Source of the DNA: JAZKDW01 sp040387375
GTDB taxonomy: Bacteria; Pseudomonadota; Gammaproteobacteria; Burkholderiales; Burkholderiaceae_D
Direction of reading: 5' to 3'
Assembly (NCBI GenBank): GCA_040387375.1
Contig: JAZKDW010000017.1
Location: 4,623-68,622, forward strand
Length of the DNA stretch: 64,000 nucleotides
Part shown: positions 8,550 to 16,703 of the stretch, in pieces
How positions within the stretch are numbered: position 1 is the stretch's first letter
Layout of the letters: each line of letters opens with the position of its first letter
The notes under the pieces: generated by a model
What the model saw: the letters and a program-made list of their open reading frames with translations, nothing else
What the model was told of the DNA's origin: nothing
Database searches by the model: none
Position numbers and translations under genes: made by a program

Positions 8550-9883
8550 TTCGCCTCCCTGGCGGATAGGGTTGAGTGACTTGCAGCGCTACTGACGGGT
8601 AGAAGAAAATTGATCCTTGCCCACAGGCGGGCGGCCTCGGTTTCGCGCTGCAATGCCTGAATCCGCATGTCAATTTCATTGCGCCGCGCGGCCAGCACGT
8701 CGGCCAGCCCTGATTTGCCGCCACGGTACGCCGCGACTGCAGCCCGGGTACGGTCGTTCGCCAGCGGAATCAGTTCGCGCTGATAGCGTGCATGACGCTC
8801 GCGTTGGTTTTCCCATTCATTGATCATCACGCGTACTTCGGCGCCATGGCTGCGCAGCAGTTCTCGACGCTCGACTTGCGCCTGCCCGAGCAGCGCCAGC
8901 CTGGCCGACAGTTCGCGGTCCTGGCGATTTTTCTGGTCCCACTGGAGCGGAATCGAGACACCGATCGACACCATGTCGGAATACGCTGGTCCCCGCTGCG
9001 CATACGCGACTTCCACCGTCCAGTCAGATTTCTTGTTGGCTTCAGTCAGCCTGAGCTCGGCGCGCGCCAACTCCTCCTGCCGATCCAGTACGACGATTTG
9101 GGGATGATGCGCAAGCTGGCGCTCAAGCGTTGCCGGGCCAAGAGAAATTGCCTCCATGTCCGGCTTTGCCGCGAGCGGCATGTCCGCCGCCTCGCCTATC
9201 CATCGCGCCAGCATCGTTTTTGCATTGCGGACCCGTTGCCCGAGCTCGCTGCGGCGATCGTCGAATGCCGCCAATGTACTGCGCGCAGCAAGGACGTCCG
9301 CCTGATTGCCGCGGCCCGCACGATAGCTGCCTTCCGCCGCCTGGATTTCCAGCATGGCTTGTTCGCCCTGTTCGTCGACGACAGCCGCCATCGCTTCCGC
9401 GTAATAACGATCAAGCCAGGCCAGCGCCGTATCGCGCCCGATCGCAGCGGCAGCGAGCTCCTTTTCGGCGATTTTCTTTTCCGCTTCGCGCTCGTACCGG
9501 TCGCCACGCGAGCGGCGTTTGTCGATGCGCGTGATTTCCTGCATCACGCCGATCCGCCGCATCGTCATGAAATCATTGCTGAGGCTAAAACGATCGCGGC
9601 CGTTGACAGGCAGATTGTCAATGCCGACTTTCAGGACTGGATCGGGCAACTGGCCAGCCGCGACCGCCATGTATCTTGAAGCGGCAATCGAGAAATCCTG
9701 GGCGACAAGCTGGTGCGAGCGTTCCAGAGCGCGGCGCTGGGCGTCAGCAAGGGTGAGCACGTCCGCCGCGAAAGCCGCCGCGGACAGCACGGGCAGACCA
9801 AGACAGGCGATGACAAGCATGGAGGCAACATGGCGCGGGATGGACTTACCTGCGGAGATGGGGGTTGCAATAATCGGTGACAT
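8546..9883 (-). CDS. cusC: TolC-family outer-membrane factor of the Cus system
   Basis: A 445-aa protein with a signal peptide (cleavage near SAAAFA), then two outer-membrane-efflux-protein repeats rich in long helices (ADAQRRALERS..., GGKSGLADVLAARRNEID). It forms the outer-membrane channel for CusBA. The start at 9883 is chosen because CTGGAG lies eight bases upstream; an ATG 18 bases earlier has no such site. There is no lipobox, unlike the second TolC-like protein at 11327-12742. It is the first gene of the efflux trio. The cusC symbol is positional; the family also includes CzcC. Confidence 0.85.
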   Translation of the reverse strand: MSPIIATPISAGKSIPRHVASMLVIACLGLPVLSAAAFAADVLTLADAQRRALERSHQLVAQDFSIAASRYMAVAAGQLPDPVLKVGIDNLPVNGRDRFSLSNDFMTMRRIGVMQEITRIDKRRSRGDRYEREAEKKIAEKELAAAAIGRDTALAWLDRYYAEAMAAVVDEQGEQAMLEIQAAEGSYRAGRGNQADVLAARSTLAAFDDRRSELGQRVRNAKTMLARWIGEAADMPLAAKPDMEAISLGPATLERQLAHHPQIVVLDRQEELARAELRLTEANKKSDWTVEVAYAQRGPAYSDMVSIGVSIPLQWDQKNRQDRELSARLALLGQAQVERRELLRSHGAEVRVMINEWENQRERHARYQRELIPLANDRTRAAVAAYRGGKSGLADVLAARRNEIDMRIQALQRETEAARLWARINFLLPVSSAASHSTLSAREAK

Positions 9884-9955
9884 GAAAACTCCAGAAAGCA
9901 TGGAACAAGCCCGCCATGCACATTGCGGCGGGAATGAACGAAGCGATCTGGTAGA

Positions 9956-10348
9956 TTAAATCCGGAAACAGCAGTGTTGGATGGCAAGCGGCGGCGCAGT
10001 GGCACGCGTCAAGAGAAATGCATCTGGTTGCACCGTTGCGGATATGTCTGCAGTCAGTTTGACTGCGAGCAATACCAGCGTCAGCGCGGCGGGAATGAAG
10101 GGTTGCACCTGCGGCAGGTTTGGCTTGTCGAGAGACTGGTTCCCGGCCTGGCCATAAGCCTGGCAAAGGCTCGGCTGCTCCATGTCCATGCTCTGGCAAT
10201 CCGGCATGTCCGACATGACGGCCGACTCGACGCCCGGCCCGGTCGTGGCGCCAGGACAAACATATCCCGCCAGGGCAAGCTGCATGAACAGCATGCTGAC
10301 TAGCGCTAGCAGCGCGGCAATCAAGCGGGATCGCGGTATCATTTTCAT
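9956..10348 (-). CDS. Small exported Cys/Met protein of copper operons
   Basis: A 130-aa protein: signal peptide (ALLALVSMLFMQLALA), then a segment with spaced Cys, Met, Asp and Gln (YVCPGA, MPDCQSMDMEQPSLC), a hydrophobic stretch (FIPAALTLVLLA) and a C-terminal HCCFRI. Proteins of this pattern recur upstream of cus/czc genes in Betaproteobacteria, but their biochemistry is not established to my knowledge. The two Cys-rich areas suggest metal binding or disulfide chemistry in the periplasm. It is the promoter-proximal gene of the minus-strand efflux operon, 72 bases before cusC. Confidence 0.65.
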   Translation of the reverse strand: MKMIPRSRLIAALLALVSMLFMQLALAGYVCPGATTGPGVESAVMSDMPDCQSMDMEQPSLCQAYGQAGNQSLDKPNLPQVQPFIPAALTLVLLAVKLTADISATVQPDAFLLTRATAPPLAIQHCCFRI

Positions 10349-10408
10349 TACGCTGGATTATAGCGTTTTGCCCGCATCGTCAATGTTAATTCGTCGTAAA
10401 ATGGCCGC

Positions 10409-10439
10409 TTGACCTTACCCCCATGTAAAGGTATAGACT
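10409..10439 (+). promoter_or_regulatory. MerR-family (CueR-like) promoter with 19-bp spacer
   Basis: The -35 TTGACC (10409-10414) and -10 TAGACT (10434-10439) are separated by exactly 19 bases. A near-dyad ACCTTAC...GTAAAGGT fills the spacer. The overlong spacer with a dyad is the hallmark of promoters untwisted by MerR-family activators such as CueR. It points into the plus-strand copper operon, whose first ATG is at 10475. No MerR-type gene is visible in this window, so the regulator must act from elsewhere. Confidence 0.75.
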
Positions 10440-10474
10440 AGCTATCTCATACCTTTCCCACCTCAGACTTTTGC

Positions 10475-10915
10475 ATGAATCACGTCATCAAGACATTGCT
10501 GCTTTGGCTAATGATCGTTGCAGTACCCATGCAAGGGTTCGCCGCGGTCATGAAAATGTCTTGTGGCCCGGCGCATCATGGGGCAGCAACAATCACCGCC
10601 ATGACGGCGGCGCACCATCACGGCGATGAGGAACTTGCCACCGGCAGCAGCCATTATCACGCTGCCATCGACGATACCGAAACCGCGGCGGCCGATGCCC
10701 CATCAGGCGCCGACCAGTCTTCTTCTCCACAACAGCAGAGTTCGTACTGCAGCGCCTGTGCTGCCTGCTGCACCGGCGCTTCCGCCCCGCCTTCAGCGGC
10801 AATCCTGCCTGCCGGCTCCACTGCGTCAAACGCCGTGATCTTGTCTCCCGCTCCCCTGGTCACCGGATTTATTCCGGGCGGCCTCGAACGCCCGCCCCGA
10901 CAGCTTTCCGTTTAA
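10475..10915 (+). CDS. Exported His/Cys-rich small protein, copper operon
   Basis: A 146-aa protein: signal peptide (LLLWLMIVAVPMQGFA), a His-rich stretch (AHHGAAT, AAHHHGDEE, HYHAA), a Ser/Gln linker and a cysteine cluster SYCSACAACCTGA followed by a hydrophobic segment. The layout resembles DUF2946-like proteins found beside copper genes. His and Cys clusters suggest periplasmic copper binding; this is inference. It is the first gene behind the MerR-type promoter, with only a short leader and no strong ribosome binding site. Confidence 0.65.
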   Translation: MNHVIKTLLLWLMIVAVPMQGFAAVMKMSCGPAHHGAATITAMTAAHHHGDEELATGSSHYHAAIDDTETAAADAPSGADQSSSPQQQSSYCSACAACCTGASAPPSAAILPAGSTASNAVILSPAPLVTGFIPGGLERPPRQLSV

Positions 10916-10997
10916 CCGACCGGCGTTCGCTGGTCCGAGTGGCTTGCGCACGCAGCGTGCATGTGCACGCCTGCCCTATCGATCCGGAGAAAAAAAC

Positions 10998-11327
10998 ATG
11001 TCCTTTCCAAAATGGCTTGCCATGGCCGCGTTGGCATCACTGCCGTTTGCAGCCGCAGCCCAGGCACAAAAGCAGGCGCCCGACCCGACGGACGCGAACG
11101 TCACTATCCATGCCGCCGCTTACGATTCCGCGTTCAGGAAATACCAGCCGGCAGGCGAACAAAACGAAACGCCCGACAAAGTCTGGCGTGCCGCCAATGA
11201 CGAGATGCAGCGTCTCGGCGGCCATGCGGGCCACATGAAAGGCGCGGGCGACAGCAAAGAAACGGCGAAACCAGACCATGCGCCTCAGCACCATCGTCCG
11301 GATAACAAGAGCAAGGAAAAGAAATAA
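10998..11327 (+). CDS. Small periplasmic protein of copper operons
   Basis: A 109-aa protein with a signal peptide (MAALASLPFAAAAQA). The mature part carries AAYDSAFRKYQPAGE and VWRAANDEMQRLGGHAGHMKG, a conserved-looking block seen in small proteins next to copper oxidases and CusCBA genes in Betaproteobacteria; the tail is His/Lys-rich. The start is chosen for CCGGAGA upstream; the longer frame from 10944 lacks a site. The stop and the next ATG overlap (TAATG). The function is unknown; an accessory role in periplasmic copper handling is inferred. Confidence 0.65.
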   Translation: MSFPKWLAMAALASLPFAAAAQAQKQAPDPTDANVTIHAAAYDSAFRKYQPAGEQNETPDKVWRAANDEMQRLGGHAGHMKGAGDSKETAKPDHAPQHHRPDNKSKEKK

Positions 11328-12742
11328 TGGCCAGTCCACGCTATATGACAATGCCAAAATCGATCGCCATCGGATTGTCGGCGCTGATACTCACCGGTTG
11401 CGCAAGCTTCTCGAAGGATGGCGGGCTCGATGCGGTGTCAGCGCTGACCAGCGAACGTATCGGCCAGACGGCGCAGTTTGCAAAAACCGGCAGCGCTGCG
11501 CAAGACGGGGAGACCATGATGCGCCAGCTCTTGAGCAAGCCGCTCACCGCCGATAACGCGATCCGCATATCGTTAATCAACAACCCGGGATTGCAGGCAT
11601 CGCTGGCCGAGCTCGGCGTGGCCGAAGCCGACCTGGTGCAGGCCGGACGCATGCGCAACCCCGGCTTTTCCTTCGGCCGCATGCGCGGCGGGGAGGATGT
11701 TGAAATCGAACGCAGCATCATGTTCGACCTGGTCGGCCTGCTGACCATACCCATGCGCAGCAAGATCGAAGGCCGCCGTTTTGAACAGGCAAAACTGGAA
11801 GCCGCATCGCAAGCGGTGCGGCTTGCCGCCGACTCCCGCCGTGCGTATTTCAACGCGGTCGCGGCGCGCCAGACGATGCTGTACATGGAACAGGTGGGAG
11901 AAGCCGCCGAAGCCGGCGCGGAACTGGCAAAACGCATGGCCCGGGTCGGCAACCTGAGCAAGCTGGACCAGGCGCGGCAACAGGTGTTTTACGCCGATGC
12001 CAGCGCGCAAATCGCCCGCGCACGGCACAACGCCACGGCAACACGCGAGCAGCTCACGCGGCTGCTAGGGCTGTGGGGCGACAATGCGGCATTCACGCTG
12101 CCGGATCGTTTTGCAGACCTGCCCAAGGTGCCGGCCGGGATGGCCGGCATCGAGTCACAGGCCGTGTCGCAACGGCTCGACCTGCAGATGGCCAGGCGTG
12201 ATGCGGAGGCGACCGCCAGCGCGCTGGGACTGAGCCGCGCGACTGGGTTCATCAACGTCCTCGACGCCGGTTACACCAACAAGAGCGAAACCGGCAAGCC
12301 GCGTTCCAACGGTTATGAAATCTCGATCGAATTGCCGCTGTTTGACTGGGGCACTTCCCGCACCGCGAAAGCCGAAGCGCTGTACATGCAAGCCGTGCAC
12401 CGCACCGCCGATACGGCGATCCGCGCTCGCTCGGAAGTGCGTGAAGCGTATTCGGCCTACCGTACCGCGCATGACCTCGCCCGGCATTACGGTGACGAGG
12501 TGGTGCCGCTACGGAAGAAGATTTCCGACGAAGTGCTGCTGCGGTACAACGGCATGCTGACCGGCATTTTCGAACTGCTCGCCGATGCGCGCGAGCAGAT
12601 CGGCAGTGTCAACACGAGCATCGAAGCGCAACGCGATTTCTGGATCGCCGAGACCGATTTGCAGGCGGCCATCAATGGCAACGGCGGCGGCGGCACGCAA
12701 TTGCGCGCCAGGCCCGCAGCCGAAGCGGCTAGAGAACATTAA
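11327..12742 (+). CDS. TolC-family outer-membrane lipoprotein
   Basis: A 471-aa protein. A lipobox LTGC (Cys at about 25) ends the signal sequence, so it is probably an outer-membrane lipoprotein. Two efflux-protein repeats follow, with long helices (DNAIRISLINNPGLQASLAE near the N-terminus; EVLLRYNGMLTGIFELLADA near the C-terminus). ATG 11327 overlaps the preceding stop; ATG 11345 would also keep the lipobox. This is the second outer-membrane factor of the island and has no RND pump in its own operon. It may serve CusBA under different conditions or export copper with the oxidase system. Confidence 0.85.
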   Translation: MASPRYMTMPKSIAIGLSALILTGCASFSKDGGLDAVSALTSERIGQTAQFAKTGSAAQDGETMMRQLLSKPLTADNAIRISLINNPGLQASLAELGVAEADLVQAGRMRNPGFSFGRMRGGEDVEIERSIMFDLVGLLTIPMRSKIEGRRFEQAKLEAASQAVRLAADSRRAYFNAVAARQTMLYMEQVGEAAEAGAELAKRMARVGNLSKLDQARQQVFYADASAQIARARHNATATREQLTRLLGLWGDNAAFTLPDRFADLPKVPAGMAGIESQAVSQRLDLQMARRDAEATASALGLSRATGFINVLDAGYTNKSETGKPRSNGYEISIELPLFDWGTSRTAKAEALYMQAVHRTADTAIRARSEVREAYSAYRTAHDLARHYGDEVVPLRKKISDEVLLRYNGMLTGIFELLADAREQIGSVNTSIEAQRDFWIAETDLQAAINGNGGGGTQLRARPAAEAAREH

Positions 12743-12757
12743 GCAAAGGAAGCATTC

Positions 12758-14155
12758 ATGATTTCACGTCGAGATTTTTTCAAGGGAGCAGGCGCGGTAG
12801 CCGTCAGCGCCGGCCTGGTAAGCCGCGTCGGCGCAGCGTCATTGCCGGAAGCCGCCAGCATGGACGGCGCAGCAACCCAGGCGCCGCCGCCGCCACCCAA
12901 TGGCCGGCCTTATCACCCGGTGGTGACACTCAATGGCTGGTCGCTGCCGTGGCGCATGAACAATGGCGTCAAGGAATTCCACCTGGTGGCGGAACCCGTG
13001 GTGCGTGAACTGGCGCCCGGCATGAAAGCCAACCTGTGGGGTTATAACGGCCAGTCGCCGGGTCCGACCATCGAAGTCGTCGAAGGTGACCGCGTACGCA
13101 TCTTCGTTACCAATCGCCTGCCTGAACACACCAGCGTGCACTGGCACGGACAGCGGCTGCCGAACGGCATGGATGGCGTGACCGGCCTAACCCAGCCACC
13201 GATCCCGTCCGGCAAGACCTTCGTCTATGAGTTTGCCGCCAGGCGGCCCGGCACTTTCATGTACCACCCGCATGCCGATGAAATGACGCAGATGGCGATG
13301 GGCATGATGGGCTTCTGGGTCACACATCCGCGCAATCCGTCCTTCATGAAAGTCGACCGCGATTTCGTTTTCCTGCTGAACAATTTCGACATCGAGCCTG
13401 GCAGCTTCACGCCGAAGGTCAACACCATGCTGGATTTCAACCTGTTCGCGTTCAACACCCGGGTATTTCCCGGCATTGATTCCATGAACGTGCGCCAGGG
13501 CGACCGGGTCCGCATCCGCGTCGGCAATCTCACCATGACCAACCATCCCATCCACTTGCATGGGCATGAGTTCGAGGTCACCGGCACCGACGGCGGCTGG
13601 ACGTCCCCACAATCCCGCTGGCCCGAGGTGACGACCGACATCGCCGTGGGCCAGATGCGCGCGATCGAGTTTCTCGCCACGGACCTGGGCGACTGGGCAT
13701 TTCATTGCCATAAGTCCCATCACACGATGAATGTGATGGGGCACGATGGTCCCACCATGATCGGCGTCGATCACCGCGGGATAGCGCAGAAAATCAACAA
13801 GCTGGTGCCCGATTACATGGTCATGGGTGAACGTGGCATGGCCGACATGGGTGAAATGGAAATGCCCTTGCCCGACAACACGCTGCCCATGATGAGCGGC
13901 CAGGGACAGTTCGGCGGGGTCGAGATGGGCGGCATGTTTACGGTGGTGAAGGTGCGCAAGGAGCAGAAGCCGGGCGACTACAAAGACCCCGGCCACTACA
14001 GGAACCCGCCGGGCACGGTTGCGTATGAATGGAAAGGCGCGCTTTCGGAACCGGCCCGCAGCAGTTCTGCCGGCGGCCAGTCGATGCCTTCCGCCGGCAA
14101 GCCGGCAAATATTGAAATGACTATCCGCAAGCCCTCGGGCCATGGCGGGCATTGA
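12758..14155 (+). CDS. Tat-exported multicopper oxidase
   Basis: A 465-aa protein. RRDFFKG followed by a hydrophobic stretch is a twin-arginine signal, consistent with export after copper loading. Copper-site motifs appear in order: VHWHGQ, FMYHPHADE, HPIHLHGHEF and FHCHKSHHTMNVM. These are the four expected His-rich clusters of multicopper oxidases, which oxidise Cu(I) to less toxic Cu(II) in the periplasm. Met-rich stretches (MTQMAMGMMG, MADMGEMEMP) suit copper binding. AAAGGAAG precedes the ATG. It is shorter than CopA of Pseudomonas and lacks that protein's long Met-rich insertion. Confidence 0.88.
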   Translation: MISRRDFFKGAGAVAVSAGLVSRVGAASLPEAASMDGAATQAPPPPPNGRPYHPVVTLNGWSLPWRMNNGVKEFHLVAEPVVRELAPGMKANLWGYNGQSPGPTIEVVEGDRVRIFVTNRLPEHTSVHWHGQRLPNGMDGVTGLTQPPIPSGKTFVYEFAARRPGTFMYHPHADEMTQMAMGMMGFWVTHPRNPSFMKVDRDFVFLLNNFDIEPGSFTPKVNTMLDFNLFAFNTRVFPGIDSMNVRQGDRVRIRVGNLTMTNHPIHLHGHEFEVTGTDGGWTSPQSRWPEVTTDIAVGQMRAIEFLATDLGDWAFHCHKSHHTMNVMGHDGPTMIGVDHRGIAQKINKLVPDYMVMGERGMADMGEMEMPLPDNTLPMMSGQGQFGGVEMGGMFTVVKVRKEQKPGDYKDPGHYRNPPGTVAYEWKGALSEPARSSSAGGQSMPSAGKPANIEMTIRKPSGHGGH

Positions 14156-14177
14156 TGACAAGCACAGGAGCAGAAGC

Positions 14178-14693
14178 ATGAAAAACAGCGTACAGAACAG
14201 TTTGCCAATGGCCGCCCTTTTGCTGGCGCTGGTCAGCACGTCAAGCGTGGCGCTTGCCCATAGCAATGACAGTACAGGCAAGCAGAAAGCCGCGGCACCC
14301 GTCTCCACCGAGGAGCATGCGTTTGGCAAGCAGGGAAATCCGAAGAAGGCCAGCCGCACGATTGCCATCGACATGAACGACATGATGCGCTTCGGCCCGG
14401 CAGACATCACGGTCAGGCAAGGCGAGACCATCCGCTTCGTGGTGCGGAACCAGGGAAAAATGCTGCATGAAATAGTGATCGGCACCCTGGATGAACTCAA
14501 GGCGCATGGCGAGCTGATGAAAAAACATCCGGGGATGGAACACGATGAACCTTACATGGCGCACGTCGACCCCGGCAAGAAGGCGGAAATGGTCTGGCAA
14601 TTTACCAGGGCGGGTGAGTTTTATTACGCCTGCCTGATCCCCGGCCACTTTGAAGCCGGCATGGTGGGCAAGATCAAGGTCGTCAAAAGATGA
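14178..14693 (+). CDS. Periplasmic cupredoxin-domain protein
   Basis: A 171-aa protein: signal peptide, a Lys-rich linker, then a cupredoxin fold (about residues 70-171). The type-1 copper ligands are visible: His in MLHEIVIG, then Cys, His and Met in ACLIPGHFEAGM. It probably shuttles electrons or binds copper beside the multicopper oxidase, whose gene ends 22 bases upstream. The start at 14178 is preferred for the AGGAGCAG site; the frame opens earlier at 14142. Confidence 0.85.
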   Translation: MKNSVQNSLPMAALLLALVSTSSVALAHSNDSTGKQKAAAPVSTEEHAFGKQGNPKKASRTIAIDMNDMMRFGPADITVRQGETIRFVVRNQGKMLHEIVIGTLDELKAHGELMKKHPGMEHDEPYMAHVDPGKKAEMVWQFTRAGEFYYACLIPGHFEAGMVGKIKVVKR

Positions 14694-14773
14694 GGATGGC
14701 CAGGCGGAGCAGCCCAGCCGAACACATGCAGTTTTCAGACATTAAAACGGTGACTAACCGAAAGGAATCAATC

Positions 14774-15109
14774 ATGAAATCCCTCTCCAATCTGTATCTG
14801 GCAGCAGCAATTGTGCTGTCCTCCGCCCCCATGGCGTTCGCCCAGAACAAGGATCATCCGGCAGGCGCTTCATCCGCTGCCGCAGCGCCGATGACCGCGG
14901 GTGAAATCAGGAAGGTCGACAAGGACGCGGGAAAGATCACTATCCGGCATGCCGAACTGAAAGCCCTGGAGATGCCCGCCATGACAATGGTTTTCCGTGT
15001 GAGCGAACCGGCGATGCTCGACCGGGTGAAGGCCGGGGACAAGATCAATTTTATCGCTGACAAGATCGGTGGACAGTTAACCGTGACGGCATTGGAAAAA
15101 GCGAAATGA
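14774..15109 (+). CDS. CusF-like periplasmic copper-binding protein
   Basis: A 111-aa protein with a signal peptide (cleavage near PMAFA) and a CusF-type OB fold (GEIRKVDKDAGKITIRH...). Of the CusF ligands, His (TIRH) and two Met (PAMTM) are present. The Trp that makes the cation-pi contact in E. coli CusF (NWPEMTM) is replaced by Met (EMPAMTM). The CusF domain fused to CusB keeps the Trp. It is the last gene of the plus-strand copper operon; AAAGGAA precedes the ATG. Confidence 0.82.
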   Translation: MKSLSNLYLAAAIVLSSAPMAFAQNKDHPAGASSAAAAPMTAGEIRKVDKDAGKITIRHAELKALEMPAMTMVFRVSEPAMLDRVKAGDKINFIADKIGGQLTVTALEKAK

Positions 15110-15129
15110 AAAGGCAGGCGGATGCCATC

Positions 15130-15519
15130 TCAACGAGAGGCGTACCACCACCAGCAGAGGTAAAGAAAACCCGCCCAGATCAGCACGATGGCAAGCGCGC
15201 CGCCATAGCTGGTTGGCCTCGCTTTTTCCCTGGCGATCCATTCTTCCGCCTGGACCCGGCATGCATGGATGACATGCGCCGGGAGCAGCCGCACCGCCAG
15301 CCAGATCAGAGCGGGCAATAAAAGCGCGTCATCCACATAACCAAGGACCGGGATGAAATCGGGAATCAGGTCAATCGGGCTCAACGCGTAAGCCACCGCA
15401 AAAATGCAGATGGCTTTTGCGAAAAAAGGCGTATCCGGATGACGGCGGGCAAACCATAACATCACGGCATCCCGCTTGATGCGCCTGGCCCAGGCGCGTA
15501 TTGATTCGGCAATCGGCAT
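15130..15519 (-). CDS. YkvA-type DUF1232 membrane protein
   Basis: A 129-aa protein with the DUF1232 signature AYALSPIDLIPDFIPVLGYV, DDALLLP (about residues 50-78) and a C-terminal membrane segment (ALAIVLIWAGFLYLCWWWYA). The family is widespread and uncharacterised. The start is chosen for GAGGAGAGG nine bases before ATG 15519; a GTG eight codons earlier overlaps that site. It converges on the copper operon and is probably not part of it. Confidence 0.8.
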   Translation of the reverse strand: MPIAESIRAWARRIKRDAVMLWFARRHPDTPFFAKAICIFAVAYALSPIDLIPDFIPVLGYVDDALLLPALIWLAVRLLPAHVIHACRVQAEEWIAREKARPTSYGGALAIVLIWAGFLYLCWWWYASR

Positions 15520-15589
15520 CCCGGCAGACCTCTCCTCGTTCACGTGGAATGAAAGGATACGTCATCTGCCTGACATCCGCCGGCCGCCG

Positions 15590-16666
15590 TTACAACGCTT
15601 CCGCAATCGCCTTGCCCAGATCGGAGGTGCTGCCGCTGCCGCCCATGTCACGCGTGAGCGGCGCATGCGCCGGACCGGCGGCGAGCACCTGTTCGATCGC
15701 AGCGACGATCGCATCATGCGCCTGCTGATACCCGAGGAACTGCAGCATCAGCGCGCCCGACCAGATCTGGCCGATCGGATTGGCGATGCCCTTGCCGGCG
15801 ATGTCCGGCGCCGATCCATGCACCGGCTCGAACAGGCTGGGAAACTTGCGCTCCGGGTTCAGGTTGGCCGACGGTGCGATGCCGATGGTGCCGGTACAAG
15901 CCGGCCCCAGATCGGACAGGATGTCGCCGAACAAATTGCTGGCGACAACCACATCGAACCAGTCCGGGTGCAGCACAAAATGTGCGGTCAGGATATCGAT
16001 ATGGAACTTGTCGACCCGCAGTTCCGGATAAGCCGCCGACATCGCCACCACACGTTCATCCCAGTACGGCATCGTGATCGAGATGCCATTCGACTTGGTG
16101 GCCGAGGTCAGGTGTTTTTTCGGCCGGCTGGCGGCCAGTTCATGCGCGAATTTCAGCACACGATCGACGCCGATGCGTGTCATCACGGTTTCCTGCACCG
16201 CAAATTCACGCTCGGTTCCCGGGAACATGCGGCCGCCGATGGTCGAGTATTCGCCTTCGGTGTTTTCGCGCACCACATAAAAATCGATGTCGCCCGGCTT
16301 GCGGTTGGCCAGTGGCGAGGGCACACCCGGCATCAGCCGCACCGGCCTCAAATTGATGTATTGGTCGAATTCGCGCCGGAACGTGATCAGCGATTCCCAT
16401 ACCGATACATGGTCCGGGACGATGGCCGGCCAGCCGACCGCGCCGAAAAAAATCGCATCGTGGCCGCCGATCTGTTCCTTCCAGTTCTCCGGCATCATCT
16501 TGCCGTGCTGAGCATGATAATCGCAGGAAGCAAAACCGAAATCGTCGAACGCCAGTCCGATGCCGAACTTGCGTGCGGCCGCCTGCAGCACCCGCACACC
16601 TTCTGGCATCACTTCCTTGCCTATGCCGTCGCCGGGAATCACTGCGATGCGATGGGTTGTCGTCAT
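15590..16666 (-). CDS. Tartrate dehydrogenase / D-malate dehydrogenase (decarboxylating)
   Basis: A 358-aa protein of the isopropylmalate/isocitrate dehydrogenase family: IPGDGIGKEV at the N-terminus, VRENTEGEYS (tartrate/malate-type), TKSNGI, and GSAPDIAGKGIANP near the C-terminus. Enzymes of this subgroup oxidise and decarboxylate D-malate or tartrates with NAD and Mn/Mg. It is the last gene of a minus-strand operon that includes an aldehyde dehydrogenase, an SDR and a TRAP transporter, so it probably acts on a hydroxydicarboxylate or related intermediate from that pathway. The exact substrate is not decided by sequence. Confidence 0.85.
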   Translation of the reverse strand: MTTTHRIAVIPGDGIGKEVMPEGVRVLQAAARKFGIGLAFDDFGFASCDYHAQHGKMMPENWKEQIGGHDAIFFGAVGWPAIVPDHVSVWESLITFRREFDQYINLRPVRLMPGVPSPLANRKPGDIDFYVVRENTEGEYSTIGGRMFPGTEREFAVQETVMTRIGVDRVLKFAHELAASRPKKHLTSATKSNGISITMPYWDERVVAMSAAYPELRVDKFHIDILTAHFVLHPDWFDVVVASNLFGDILSDLGPACTGTIGIAPSANLNPERKFPSLFEPVHGSAPDIAGKGIANPIGQIWSGALMLQFLGYQQAHDAIVAAIEQVLAAGPAHAPLTRDMGGSGSTSDLGKAIAEAL

Positions 16667-16703
16667 ATCCGTACTGTCTTTCCGTTCAGGTTAAAAGCGT
16701 CAA

